Made by a program: the position numbers and the translations under genes | The notes under the pieces: generated by a model | Seen by the model: only the letters and a program-made list of their open reading frames with translations | Database searches by the model: none | What the model was told of the DNA's origin: nothing | Shown here: positions 15,541-23,408 of the stretch, one piece after another | Layout: every line of letters begins with the position of its first letter | Position numbering within the stretch: position 1 is the first letter of the stretch | NCBI GenBank assembly: GCA_000434915.1 | Contig: FR882075.1 | Span: 98,754 to 141,116, forward strand | Direction of reading: 5' to 3' | Source of the DNA: Ruminococcus sp. CAG:563 | GTDB lineage: Bacteria; Bacillota; Clostridia; Oscillospirales; Acutalibacteraceae | Length of the DNA: 42,363 nucleotides

Positions 15541-16377
15541 ATGGAATACACGGTTGATTTTTTTCAAAAAAGCGCCGACTATGTTAGATCGATAATCAAG
15601 GACGAGCCTGAAATTGCGATTATTCTCGGCTCGGGACTTGGCGACTTTGCGGCAAAAATCGAAAATCCGATTGAAATAAAATACAGCGACATTCCGAATT
15701 TTCTTGTTTCCACCGTCGCTTCCCACGCAGGCAAGCTGATTTACGGCAGGGTCGGCGGCAAAAAGGTACTTTGCATGGCAGGCCGTTTCCATTCCTATGA
15801 GGGCTACGATTTTGAACAGCTTGTTATCCCGATTCGCCTTTTCAAGCTGCTCGGCGTCAAGGCGACCATACTCACCAATGCCGCAGGTGCAGTCAACAAG
15901 AGCTACAATGTCGGCGATATTATGATAGTCAGCGACCACATAAAGCTCAACGGAGCAAGTCCGCTCAGAGGAAAAAATCTTGACTTCTTCGGCCCGAGAT
16001 TCTTTGACGTAACGGATATGTACACAAAGAAACTTCGTGAAATTGCACTGAAATGCGCCGACGGAAGCGAGCTAAACTTTCATGAGGGCGTTTACATGTT
16101 CTTCCCAGGTCCGCAGTTTGAAACGCCGGCGGAGATTCGTGCCGCAAGGCTTCTGGGTGCGGATGCAGTCGGAATGTCAACTGTTACCGAGGCTTTGACG
16201 GCGGCACACTGCTCAATGCCCCTGCTCGCCTTCTCCGTGATGACAAATATGGCGGCCGGTGTGCTTGACTGCAAGCTTTCCGACGATGAGGTCGGCATTG
16301 CTGCGGCAAAGATAGCCGACAGATTCGGAGCGTACATTGAAAGGGTTATCGCTTCAATCGACGTAAACAATATATAA
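15541..16377 (+). CDS. punA: Purine nucleoside phosphorylase
   Basis: This enzyme splits inosine and guanosine with phosphate into base and ribose-1-phosphate for purine salvage in the cytosol. The 278-residue protein is full length for the trimeric PNP family. Visible motifs are the phosphate loop LGSGLGDFA (about 29-37), the ASHAGKLIYG stretch, GRFHSYEGY, TNAAGAVN (about 117), YMFFPGPQFETPAEIR (about 183-199) and the base-binding SVMTNMAAG (about 236-244), whose Asn marks 6-oxopurine specificity. A GAGGTG ribosome site precedes the start. It stands alone with a consensus promoter and a bidirectional terminator. Confidence 0.95.
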   Translation: MEYTVDFFQKSADYVRSIIKDEPEIAIILGSGLGDFAAKIENPIEIKYSDIPNFLVSTVASHAGKLIYGRVGGKKVLCMAGRFHSYEGYDFEQLVIPIRLFKLLGVKATILTNAAGAVNKSYNVGDIMIVSDHIKLNGASPLRGKNLDFFGPRFFDVTDMYTKKLREIALKCADGSELNFHEGVYMFFPGPQFETPAEIRAARLLGADAVGMSTVTEALTAAHCSMPLLAFSVMTNMAAGVLDCKLSDDEVGIAAAKIADRFGAYIERVIASIDVNNI

Positions 16378-16384
16378 TAACCGA

Positions 16385-16415
16385 AAAGGACTGCAGCTAA
16401 TCGCCGCAGTCCTTT
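16385..16415. terminator. Bidirectional terminator between punA and the 16419 gene
   Basis: A perfect 10-bp inverted repeat AAAGGACTGC...GCAGTCCTTT sits between the convergent genes, with a T-rich stretch on the plus side and TTTTCGGTTATT on the minus side. Confidence 0.85.
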
Positions 16416-16418
16416 AAC

Positions 16419-16850
16419 TTATTTTTTCTTTTTAGCCGGCACTTTGCAGATCTGCTTCAATGTGCCGTCCTTATCAAGCATAACGGAATCGCCTTTTTCA
16501 ATATTTCTTTCGTAGCAAAGCTTATCAGCCATCCTGATATGCTGTTCCTTACCCTCGGCATCTGTGACAACTACCGTCACCATAGCTTCGGCATCCTCCG
16601 AAACACCCTCACAGCCGAAATCATCTTCAATAATTTCAACAACGTTCAACGCCTTTTTATCAAGCGATGAGCCGTAAGAAAAGCCAAGCAGGAATCCTAT
16701 GCCAATGCCAAAGCACATACCGATACCAATGTTGTCAAAAATTACATTTCCCAGACACATGCCGATTCCTATACCGATACACATGCCGATTAACATATAC
16801 ATTGAGGCATATTTGCCTGTCGCCTTCTTATTTTCGGGTTTCTTTTTCAT
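16419..16850 (-). CDS. Glycine-zipper membrane protein with small C-terminal domain
   Basis: The 143-residue protein has a Lys-rich N-terminus, then two hydrophobic stretches (about 16-38 and 40-60) packed with Gly, Ile, Met and Cys: MCIGIGIGMCLG and the near copy IGMCFGIGIGFLLGF. This glycine-zipper pattern favours tight packing of membrane helices. The C-terminal 75 residues are soluble and beta-rich: MVTVVVTDAEGKEQHIRMAD, then ...KGDSVMLDKDGTLKQI, like a small OB- or SH3-type barrel, ending with four lysines. I recognise no named family. It lies 13 bases downstream of the metallophosphoesterase gene on the same strand and is probably in its operon. Confidence 0.75.
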   Translation of the reverse strand: MKKKPENKKATGKYASMYMLIGMCIGIGIGMCLGNVIFDNIGIGMCFGIGIGFLLGFSYGSSLDKKALNVVEIIEDDFGCEGVSEDAEAMVTVVVTDAEGKEQHIRMADKLCYERNIEKGDSVMLDKDGTLKQICKVPAKKKK

Positions 16851-16863
16851 TAGAAATCATTCC

Positions 16864-18576
16864 TTATTTCAAAAAAATAACGTTAAGCTTTGCAAGATAC
16901 GACATAACAAGTCGAAGATAGAATGTAATCTTTTCTGAGAGACTGTCGAGATTTTCAACAATATTTGAAACATTAGTCTTGAAATTCACCGCGCCGTAGC
17001 CCTCAATAACGCCGTTGTTGTCATCTACCCCATCGTTGTCACATGCAAACTTGTAAAGTATAGGCGATGCAACTGCAACAAGGAATATTTCAGCCTTGGT
17101 GTAAACACCGAATTTGGATATGCAATACTTAGTAAGGCTGTCGGCAATCGGACCGTAACCTAACTCACCGAGGAAGCTGTTTGCTGCCTTGAGAAGAACA
17201 TCGTCGGCAATGCCGGCAAAATCATTTCTGAGAATCGTTGCAACCGCTCTGAGAAGTGTCGTTACCTCAACGCTGTCCGTGTCAAAATGTTCGCCGCCCG
17301 AATAATGCCATGCGACCAAATCCGTCGCCAAATCCCAGCCTGTTTTATAGTCGGAATCGGGAATCTCAATGCCGTATTCCTTAGCAATGGATTGCAGACT
17401 GTTTTCACCGCAAAGCGGCATTCTGAGCAAGCTTATCAGCTTATCTACAGCATAGATTATCGGCTTTGAATAAGCGGATCCTTCGTCGATACCCATTTTT
17501 TCGGGTGAGAGAGAAAGCTCAAGTCTGTACTGAACACCTGCCTTGAGATAGCCTTTTGAAAAGGCTCTAAGGTCAGCTCTCATTGCCGCAATCTGCTCAT
17601 CCGTATATCCCTTGGTGGTTGCGGTAAGAGCGTCATAATCAATTTTATCAACGGATCTTGTTTCATACTTGATTTCATTGTCATTGTACTTTACAACTCT
17701 GTATTCAAGCGGATACATTGCCAAAGATGTTGTTGCAAAGTCGTAAAGCTTGTTTCCAAGCGCACTTGTGTAAACCGTTGCGTCCGAGCAATGCTCATGA
17801 CCCGTAAAAACCGTCTTAATACCCCAGTCGGCAAAAAGTTCGGCGGTCGTGAAATGGAACTTGACAATAAAGTTTCTGCTGAGAACCCTCTGAATCGGAA
17901 GATGATCAAGAAGATTATGATGCATCATAACAATCGGGTATCTTCCGTCCTCTTTTGCAAGCTCGGCCTGCTCTTTGACCCATTTAAGTCTGTCTGCTGT
18001 CATTCCATCCTCGGTTGATTTTGTTTCGTGATTTGAATCAAGAGCGATAAGGCGGTATTTTCCTCCGAGATCGGCCGTATATGAGCAATCATCGGCTCTC
18101 GTGGTCAAAGCATGATCATAACCGAACTCTGCATAAATCTCTTTAAAACGAGCCAACGTTGTTGCCTGGTCGTTGCTTGCGTCGTGGTTGCCGTTGATTA
18201 CATATACCTCTTTACCGGATTTCTTTTCAAAATCACGAAGCTTCTGTGCAATAACGAGATGATCCTCGGGGCGAGAACGGCCTCTGTTTGCAAGGTCTCC
18301 CGATATAAGCACATATTCCACATCATCACTTTCTGCGCATTGATTCAGAAACTCATCAATGATAAGACCGGTTTCGTTTTCCATTTCACAGCGTCTTGTC
18401 GCATGCCAGAAAATCGGGTCGTCGTTTGTTTTTTCAAGCTCCTCTTCAGGCGCACTGTAATGCAAATCAGATGCAACAGCGAAGCTGAGATCATTCTTTT
18501 CCTCAGCACAAACGCCAACGCAAAGAACCGATGAAGCCATAATAGCCGAGAGAATAATTGATAATACCTTTTTCAT
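16864..18576 (-). CDS. Exported calcineurin-like metallophosphoesterase
   Basis: The 570-residue protein has a signal peptide (MKKVLSIILSAIMASSVLCVGVCA) and should be secreted or surface-located. The metallophosphoesterase core carries all metal-site motifs in order: DLH in FAVASDLHYS (about 33-42), GDLANRG (about 95), GNHD (about 129), HH in IVMMHHNLLDH (about 220) and GHEH (about 259). These bind a two-metal centre that cleaves phosphoesters. The C-terminal 250 residues are helical and of unknown role. The substrate is unknown; nucleotides, phospholipids or teichoic acid are all possible. GAGGAG before the ATG supports this start. Confidence 0.9.
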   Translation of the reverse strand: MKKVLSIILSAIMASSVLCVGVCAEEKNDLSFAVASDLHYSAPEEELEKTNDDPIFWHATRRCEMENETGLIIDEFLNQCAESDDVEYVLISGDLANRGRSRPEDHLVIAQKLRDFEKKSGKEVYVINGNHDASNDQATTLARFKEIYAEFGYDHALTTRADDCSYTADLGGKYRLIALDSNHETKSTEDGMTADRLKWVKEQAELAKEDGRYPIVMMHHNLLDHLPIQRVLSRNFIVKFHFTTAELFADWGIKTVFTGHEHCSDATVYTSALGNKLYDFATTSLAMYPLEYRVVKYNDNEIKYETRSVDKIDYDALTATTKGYTDEQIAAMRADLRAFSKGYLKAGVQYRLELSLSPEKMGIDEGSAYSKPIIYAVDKLISLLRMPLCGENSLQSIAKEYGIEIPDSDYKTGWDLATDLVAWHYSGGEHFDTDSVEVTTLLRAVATILRNDFAGIADDVLLKAANSFLGELGYGPIADSLTKYCISKFGVYTKAEIFLVAVASPILYKFACDNDGVDDNNGVIEGYGAVNFKTNVSNIVENLDSLSEKITFYLRLVMSYLAKLNVIFLK

Positions 18577-18602
18577 AAAAGCTCCTCAAACTTTTCCATA
18601 TT

Positions 18603-18643
18603 AAAAAAAGGGGCAGTGAACAAATATATTCACTGTCCCCTTT
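18603..18643 (-). terminator. Terminator of the 18697 surface protein gene
   Basis: On the minus strand AAAGGGGACAGTGAA pairs with TTCACTGCCCCTTT (one bulged A) and is followed by TTTTTTT. Confidence 0.92.
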
Positions 18644-18655
18644 CAAACTGTTTAT

Positions 18656-18693
18656 CTAAGGCATACACCTCAATCGATGCGATATTGCCTTAG
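18656..18693. other. Inverted repeat just after the 18697 gene
   Basis: CTAAGGCA (18656-18663) pairs with TGCCTTAG (18686-18693), three bases beyond the stop codon. There is no T-run, so it may be a 3' stabilising hairpin ahead of the true terminator. Confidence 0.55.
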
Positions 18694-18696
18694 GTA

Positions 18697-20700
18697 TTAA
18701 AGATACCAAATCCAACCGAAAAGAAGATAAATAATAATCCACTGAATGAGTGTATACTCAACAGTAACAGTCCTCGTTGCCTTAACCTTGCCGTCCTTTG
18801 TAGCGGCTGTGATAACAGCCTTACCTCTGCGCTTTGCGGTAATCGTTCCGTCATCTGAAACAGATACGACATTTGAATTCGATGAAGTCCATACTATATC
18901 TGCCGAATAAGCAGCCTCCTCGGGATATACTGTCGCCTGGAGACGGTCGGTCTTCTTACAAGGCATAGAGAAATCCTCTTCCGGAACAAGAACAATCTTC
19001 TGGACGGGAACGGCAATCATCGGAATCACCTGATCCTTATAGGCTCCGCAAGCTCCGCAGGTTGATCTCTTGAGACCTTCCGAACGGTATGTTGCTTCCT
19101 TAACGACTTTCCATGGTCCCCATGCGTGGCCGAGAGCCTTAATTACAGTCGTCTTTGTGCAGTACTTACATACAGAGCACTGATAACGCATATATCCGTC
19201 ATCTGTACACGTTGCCTGCTTGATATCATTAACATACTTATGACCCTTTGCTTTAAGGATTGTTTCCTTTATGAGCGTTCCGCAATCTGTACAGGTCTCT
19301 CTGATATATCCGTCAGTTGTACATGTTGCGGCAAGGGTGTCGGTCTTCTTGTGCTGATGTCCCGTTGCCTTGATTACTTCGTTCTTGATAACAGTCTTAC
19401 AAACGGAACAGGTCTCCTTATGATAACCATCCTTCGTACAGGTTGCTGCTTTATTATCGACAACGATCTTGTGACCGGTAGCCTTGAGGACAGTCTCGCT
19501 GATTACCTTCTTACAATCCTTACAATAAACACGGTCATAACCGTTCTCTGTACAGGTTGCATTCTTATGCTGCTTCTCTGTGTTCGCATGATTCGTAGCC
19601 GGAAGCACAGTGTTCTTGATATAAGTCTTACAATCATTACAGTAAATACGGTCATAGCCGTTCTCTGTACAGGTTGCATCCTTATGCTGATTAACCGTGT
19701 TTTTATGTCCCGTTGCCTTTATTACTTCATTCTTGATAACAGTCTTACAAACGGAACAGGTCTCCTTATGATAGCCGTTCTCCGTACACGTTGCGGCCTT
19801 ATCCTCGGTAACAATCTTATGACCTGAAGCCTTGAGAACAGTCTCGCTGATTACCTTCTTACAATCGTTACAATATACACGATCGTATCCGTTCTCTGTA
19901 CAGGTTGGATCCTTATGCTGACTAACCGTGTTTTTATGTCCTGTTTTCGGCAAAACGGTTCTGCTTATTTCCTGATTACAGGAAGAACATACTTCAGCAA
20001 CGTAACCGTCCTTTTCGCAGGTTGCTTCAACTCTTACCGTTTTGAGAGTATGATCCTTTTTAGCTATGCTCTCAGTTCTTGCAACCTCGCCGCATTCGGT
20101 ACAATACATAACTCTCTCTCCGCCTTGCTGACAGGTTGCCGGAGTCGTCTCAACCCAAACGCCGGAAGCAACATGAGTATGCTCGGCAGGGATCTCGTTA
20201 ACAACCGTAACATCAGCCAAGATGTCATCGCCGTTTTCACCGCTGAAATAGCAGGAATCAACGCTGACGCTTATGTCGGAAAGCTTAATTCCGGCAGCTG
20301 TGCTCTTGCTGTATGTAATCTCAACGATATCCATCGGAGCCGAAATCTCAACTGTGTTAACAAACGAGAACTTTCCGCTATTAATGTTAGAAGCAACAAA
20401 GCCGTTTTCATTATCATTACGGAAGTTTCTGACAGCTTCCGAGAACGTAATCGATGTGCAGATCAATGTCTCGCTTGCCTGAGCCTGTGCGTCAAAGCAA
20501 AGTGTCTTTCCCTCGGTCAAAACGAACTTAACCGTGACGGTTTCCTTTGTTTCGCTGACCTTCTCCAGCTTAAAGATTACGGAATTGGCGTTGCCTTCAG
20601 CCTGCACAGCTTCGCCGGCAAAAGCCCATGCCGGTATAATCGGCAAAATCATACACATAGCAAGTATGACAGCGATTATCCTTAACGATATTTTTTTCAA
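18697..20700 (-). CDS. Large exported repeat protein with about ten Cys-rich repeats, Ig-like domain and WIWY tail
   Basis: The 667-residue protein starts with a signal peptide (cleavage probably after AWAFA). Residues about 35-165 form a beta-rich domain (SGKFSFVNTVEI, MDIVEITYS, LSDISVSVDS) with a cohesin-like pattern; that assignment is tentative. Residues about 170-510 hold about ten repeats of 38-42 residues with the core ATCTENGY....YC..C and the tail ...VLKATGHK, each with a CxxC pair that could bind metal or form disulfides. A BIG2-like Ig domain follows (ATVYPEEAAYSADIVWTSSN, VSVSDDGTITAKRRG). The last residues are IQWIIIYLLFGWIWYL. Likely a surface adhesin or scaffold; the ligand is unknown. 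GGAGG precedes the ATG. Confidence 0.88.
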   Translation of the reverse strand: MKKISLRIIAVILAMCMILPIIPAWAFAGEAVQAEGNANSVIFKLEKVSETKETVTVKFVLTEGKTLCFDAQAQASETLICTSITFSEAVRNFRNDNENGFVASNINSGKFSFVNTVEISAPMDIVEITYSKSTAAGIKLSDISVSVDSCYFSGENGDDILADVTVVNEIPAEHTHVASGVWVETTPATCQQGGERVMYCTECGEVARTESIAKKDHTLKTVRVEATCEKDGYVAEVCSSCNQEISRTVLPKTGHKNTVSQHKDPTCTENGYDRVYCNDCKKVISETVLKASGHKIVTEDKAATCTENGYHKETCSVCKTVIKNEVIKATGHKNTVNQHKDATCTENGYDRIYCNDCKTYIKNTVLPATNHANTEKQHKNATCTENGYDRVYCKDCKKVISETVLKATGHKIVVDNKAATCTKDGYHKETCSVCKTVIKNEVIKATGHQHKKTDTLAATCTTDGYIRETCTDCGTLIKETILKAKGHKYVNDIKQATCTDDGYMRYQCSVCKYCTKTTVIKALGHAWGPWKVVKEATYRSEGLKRSTCGACGAYKDQVIPMIAVPVQKIVLVPEEDFSMPCKKTDRLQATVYPEEAAYSADIVWTSSNSNVVSVSDDGTITAKRRGKAVITAATKDGKVKATRTVTVEYTLIQWIIIYLLFGWIWYL
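19035..20180 (-). repeat. Protein-coding tandem repeat array (about ten units of about 120 bp)
   Basis: The array encodes the ATCxxxGYxxxxCxxC repeats of the surface protein. Units alternate between a DRVYCNDCKK type and a HKETCSVCKT type, so the higher-order period is about two units (about 240 bp). Some pairs are nearly identical at DNA level, which points to recent duplication. Confidence 0.85.
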
Positions 20701-20746
20701 TTTAATTTCCTCCGTTTCTGAATTATAAAAATAATTTTATGTATAT

Positions 20747-20775
20747 ATAATAGTATATTTTTACGTCAAGGTCAA
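20747..20775 (-). promoter_or_regulatory. Promoter of the 18697 surface protein gene
   Basis: On the minus strand TTGACC (20770-20775), a 17-base spacer and TATTAT (20747-20752) lie about 50 bases upstream of the ATG. Confidence 0.65.
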
Positions 20776-20860
20776 TAGTGCATTTTGACGAAAAGTAATA
20801 AAATTACGAATTTTTTATTTTCAAGAACAAAAACTCTTTATATATCCAAAAGAAAAGATG

Positions 20861-20869
20861 TGCTATAAT
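20861..20869 (+). promoter_or_regulatory. Extended -10 element at the 5' end of the PBP gene
   Basis: TGCTATAAT is a perfect extended -10 (TGn-TATAAT) with no good -35. It overlaps the first base of the only early in-frame start codon of the PBP gene (TTG at 20869), so either this element or that start is not the one in use. Confidence 0.45.
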
Positions 20870-22467
20870 TGGGAAACAGAATAATATGCGTTTTCACTGT
20901 GTTTTGCCTGATAATCGGTTGCTTGTGTTTGAGACTGTATGTCCTCGGCTCAAGCGGAACGGAGAGGGTTTCCTCCGGCTCCCACTATTCAAATTTCACA
21001 CTGAATGCCATTCGAGGTCAAATCCTCGATTGCAACGGTAAAGAGCTTACAGAGTCGGATTATACAAATTTCATAATTGCAAAGCCTACGCTCGGCTCGC
21101 TTGACACGCTTCGTGATCTGCTGGACAGCCGCACATATTCCTCCTTAAAGCAAAGAATGGAAAAGGGTTCTCCCGTCATGGTTAATATCGGCAAAGCAAA
21201 GGTTGAAACAAACGACGATATTCTTTGTGTACCGATATATAAAAGATATTCGGGTTCACAGCCGGCTATACACATTATCGGCTATCTTGACGAGCAAAGC
21301 CACGGCGTAACCGGAATCGAAAAAGCTTTTGACAATTTTTTATTTTCTGACAAAAGCATTTCGGCAAGAGTTTCCGTCGATGCCTGCGGAAGAACTCTCG
21401 GCGGAGCAGGAATAGAGCTTCTTTCGCCGACGGTTGAAACAGGCAATGTTCGGCTTACGATTGATATTGATATTCAGACTGCTGTTGAAAATGCCCTTGA
21501 CGAATCTGACGTGCAGCAGGGCTGTGCCGTTGTGGTTGACGTAAAAACCGGAGCGATAAGAGCCGCCGCCTCACGTCCAAGCTATGACCCATACAGAATA
21601 TCGGATTATCTTGACTCGAAAAGTTCGCCTCTTTTAAACCGTGTGCTTGAAAGCTTTGCCGTAGGTTCAATTTACAAGGCTGCCGTTGCCGCATGTGCAT
21701 TAGAAAACGGATTGTCCGATTTTCAGTATACCTGCACGGGTTCCTGCAATGTAAAAAACGTCAAATTCGGATGCAGCAGCAACACTGCCCACGGGAAGGT
21801 TAATTTACAAAAAGCTCTTGAGGTATCCTGCAACACCTATTTTATCAACCTTGGTCAAAAACTCGGTGCCGAAAAGCTTATTGAAACTTCCTCCCTGTTA
21901 GGATTCGGTCAAAGCTGTAAGCTTGCCGGCGAAATAATCTCCGAAAGCGGTATTCTCCCGGCCGTTGACGAATTAAAAAATCCTGCCGCTCTTGCAAATT
22001 TTTCTTTCGGGCAAGGCAGCTTCACTGCAACACCTCTGCAAATCGCTCAGATGCTTTGTGCTGTTGCGAACGGCGGCAATTACTGCGAACCGTATCTCGT
22101 TGAATCCGTCACCGACCGCTCCGGCATTGAGAATAAACACAAGAAAAAATATCCGACAGTTGCCATGAGTGCAGAATCAAGTGAAACTATGCTGAGAATG
22201 CTCACGTCTGTCGTTGAAAAAGGAAATGCCTCCCCTGCCCGTCCCGAGAAGTTTTCCGCCGCAGGGAAAACGGCGACCGCACAGACCGGTATTTTTGATA
22301 AAAAAGGCAATGAAATCTGCAACACCTGGTTCGGCGGCTGCTTTCCTGCCGAAAATCCGCAATATGTTGCCGTAATTATGAAACAAGGCGGCTCTTCCGG
22401 TGCATACGACTGTGCTCCGATATTCAAAAAAATCGCCGACAGCATAAATTTTTTCGAAAATTCTTAA
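20869..22467 (+). CDS. Class B penicillin-binding protein (PBP2/SpoVD-like transpeptidase)
   Basis: The protein has up to 532 residues. An N-terminal membrane anchor (about 5-25) is followed by a dimerisation domain (AIRGQILDCNGKELTESDY, about 47-65) and the transpeptidase domain. Active-site motifs are SxxK as SIYK in FAVGSIYKAAVA (about 265), SxN as SCN in VSCNTYFINLG (about 320) and the third motif as KTA in AGKTATAQTG (about 465), where KTG is usual. It crosslinks peptidoglycan outside the membrane. No PASTA domain is present, unlike typical SpoVD. The start is unclear: TTG at 20869 follows an in-frame stop, lacks a good ribosome site and overlaps a -10 element; GTG at 20899 is the next choice. 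Confidence 0.85.
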   Translation: MGNRIICVFTVFCLIIGCLCLRLYVLGSSGTERVSSGSHYSNFTLNAIRGQILDCNGKELTESDYTNFIIAKPTLGSLDTLRDLLDSRTYSSLKQRMEKGSPVMVNIGKAKVETNDDILCVPIYKRYSGSQPAIHIIGYLDEQSHGVTGIEKAFDNFLFSDKSISARVSVDACGRTLGGAGIELLSPTVETGNVRLTIDIDIQTAVENALDESDVQQGCAVVVDVKTGAIRAAASRPSYDPYRISDYLDSKSSPLLNRVLESFAVGSIYKAAVAACALENGLSDFQYTCTGSCNVKNVKFGCSSNTAHGKVNLQKALEVSCNTYFINLGQKLGAEKLIETSSLLGFGQSCKLAGEIISESGILPAVDELKNPAALANFSFGQGSFTATPLQIAQMLCAVANGGNYCEPYLVESVTDRSGIENKHKKKYPTVAMSAESSETMLRMLTSVVEKGNASPARPEKFSAAGKTATAQTGIFDKKGNEICNTWFGGCFPAENPQYVAVIMKQGGSSGAYDCAPIFKKIADSINFFENS

Positions 22468-22484
22468 AAAATTGAAAAAAACAC

Positions 22485-22513
22485 TTGAAATAGCCGTTCC
22501 CATGTGATATACT
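22485..22513 (+). promoter_or_regulatory. Promoter and leader of rpsB-tsf
   Basis: TTGAAA (22485-22490), a 17-base spacer and TATACT (22508-22513) start a leader of about 95 bases. The leader holds a tight inverted repeat CATTTCA-CA-TGAAATG (22553-22568) and a small GCCT...AGGC hairpin before the ribosome site. It might be a site of S2 feedback, but nothing in the sequence proves this. Confidence 0.7.
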
Positions 22514-22614
22514 TTTACGGCAAAACGCATGTAAGGTGTTTTATTCGGAGTGCATTTCACATGAAATGTTCGGATATGAAGCCTTGCAGAGGCAAAACTA
22601 AGGAGGATTTATTT

Positions 22615-23346
22615 ATGCCAGTAGTATCAATGAAACAGTTACTCGAAGCAGGTGTTCACTTTGGACATCAGACAAGAAGATGGAACCCGAAAATGGCTCA
22701 GTACATTTTCACAGAGCGTAACGGAATTTACATCATCGACCTTCAGAAGACAGTCAAGAAGCTTGAGGAAGCTTACCTCTTCGTTCGTGACGTAGCAGCT
22801 GACGGAAGCGATGTTCTTTTCGTAGGCACAAAGAAGCAGGCTCAGGATTCCGTTAAGGAAGAAGCTATCCGTTGCGGTATGCCGTACGTTAACGCACGTT
22901 GGCTCGGCGGTATGCTCACAAACTTCAACACAATCAAGAGAAGAATCAAGAGACTTGAGCAGCTCAAGAAGATGGAAGCTGACGGAACATTCGATCTTCT
23001 CCCGAAGAAGGAAGTTATTAAGCTTAAGCTCGAAATCGAGAAGCTCGAGAAGTTCATGGGCGGTATCGTTAACATGAAGAAGCAGCCGGCTGCTATGTTC
23101 ATCGTTGACCCCCGCAAGGAGAGAATCGCAGTTCAGGAAGCTCATAAGCTCGGTATCCCAATCGTTGCTATTGTAGATACAAACTGTGATCCGGACGAGA
23201 TCGACTATGTTATCCCCGGAAATGACGACGCTATCCGTGCCGTTCGCCTTATCGCAGGTGCTATGGCTGACGCTGTTATCGAGGGTCGTCAGGGCGAGCA
23301 GGAAGCTCCGGCAGAAGAAGCTGCCGAGGAAGCTGCTGCCGAATAA
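22615..23346 (+). CDS. rpsB: 30S ribosomal protein S2
   Basis: S2 is a 30S head protein. From the ATG at 22615, preceded by AAGGAGG, the product is MPVVSMKQLLEAGVHFGHQT, a standard S2 start; a longer open frame upstream is not coding. Family motifs are RRWNPKMAQYIFTERNGIYIIDLQKT, FVGTKKQAQ, RWLGGMLTNFNT and IPIVAIVDTNCDPD. The protein has 243 residues with an Ala/Glu-rich acidic tail. It is followed by tsf in the usual bacterial order. Confidence 0.98.
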   Translation: MPVVSMKQLLEAGVHFGHQTRRWNPKMAQYIFTERNGIYIIDLQKTVKKLEEAYLFVRDVAADGSDVLFVGTKKQAQDSVKEEAIRCGMPYVNARWLGGMLTNFNTIKRRIKRLEQLKKMEADGTFDLLPKKEVIKLKLEIEKLEKFMGGIVNMKKQPAAMFIVDPRKERIAVQEAHKLGIPIVAIVDTNCDPDEIDYVIPGNDDAIRAVRLIAGAMADAVIEGRQGEQEAPAEEAAEEAAAE

Positions 23347-23360
23347 TCAAAAACTTTTGA

Positions 23361-23383
23361 CGGCGGAATTCTATATTCCGCCG
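23361..23383 (+). terminator. Intercistronic hairpin between rpsB and tsf
   Basis: CGGCGGAAT-TCTAT-ATTCCGCCG is a perfect 9-bp stem without a strong T-run (GAACTTTAAA follows). It probably lowers readthrough or sets an RNA end between rpsB and tsf rather than stopping transcription fully. Confidence 0.65.
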
Positions 23384-23408
23384 AACTTTAAATACAGGAG
23401 GAATTATC

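Noticed and set aside
19035..20180. Regularly spaced repeats resembling a CRISPR array
   Set aside because: The repeats are in frame in a secreted protein, the period is about 120 bases with similar intervening sequence, and there are no cas genes.
19126..20685. Long open frames on the plus strand opposite the repeat-rich surface protein
   Set aside because: They are antisense shadows of the repeat array; their Cys/Leu/Thr-rich products repeat in step with the real gene and have no ribosome sites or domains.
22504..22614. N-terminal extension of rpsB
   Set aside because: The open frame continues upstream into the leader and promoter, but AAGGAGG and the conserved S2 N-terminus fix the start at 22615.
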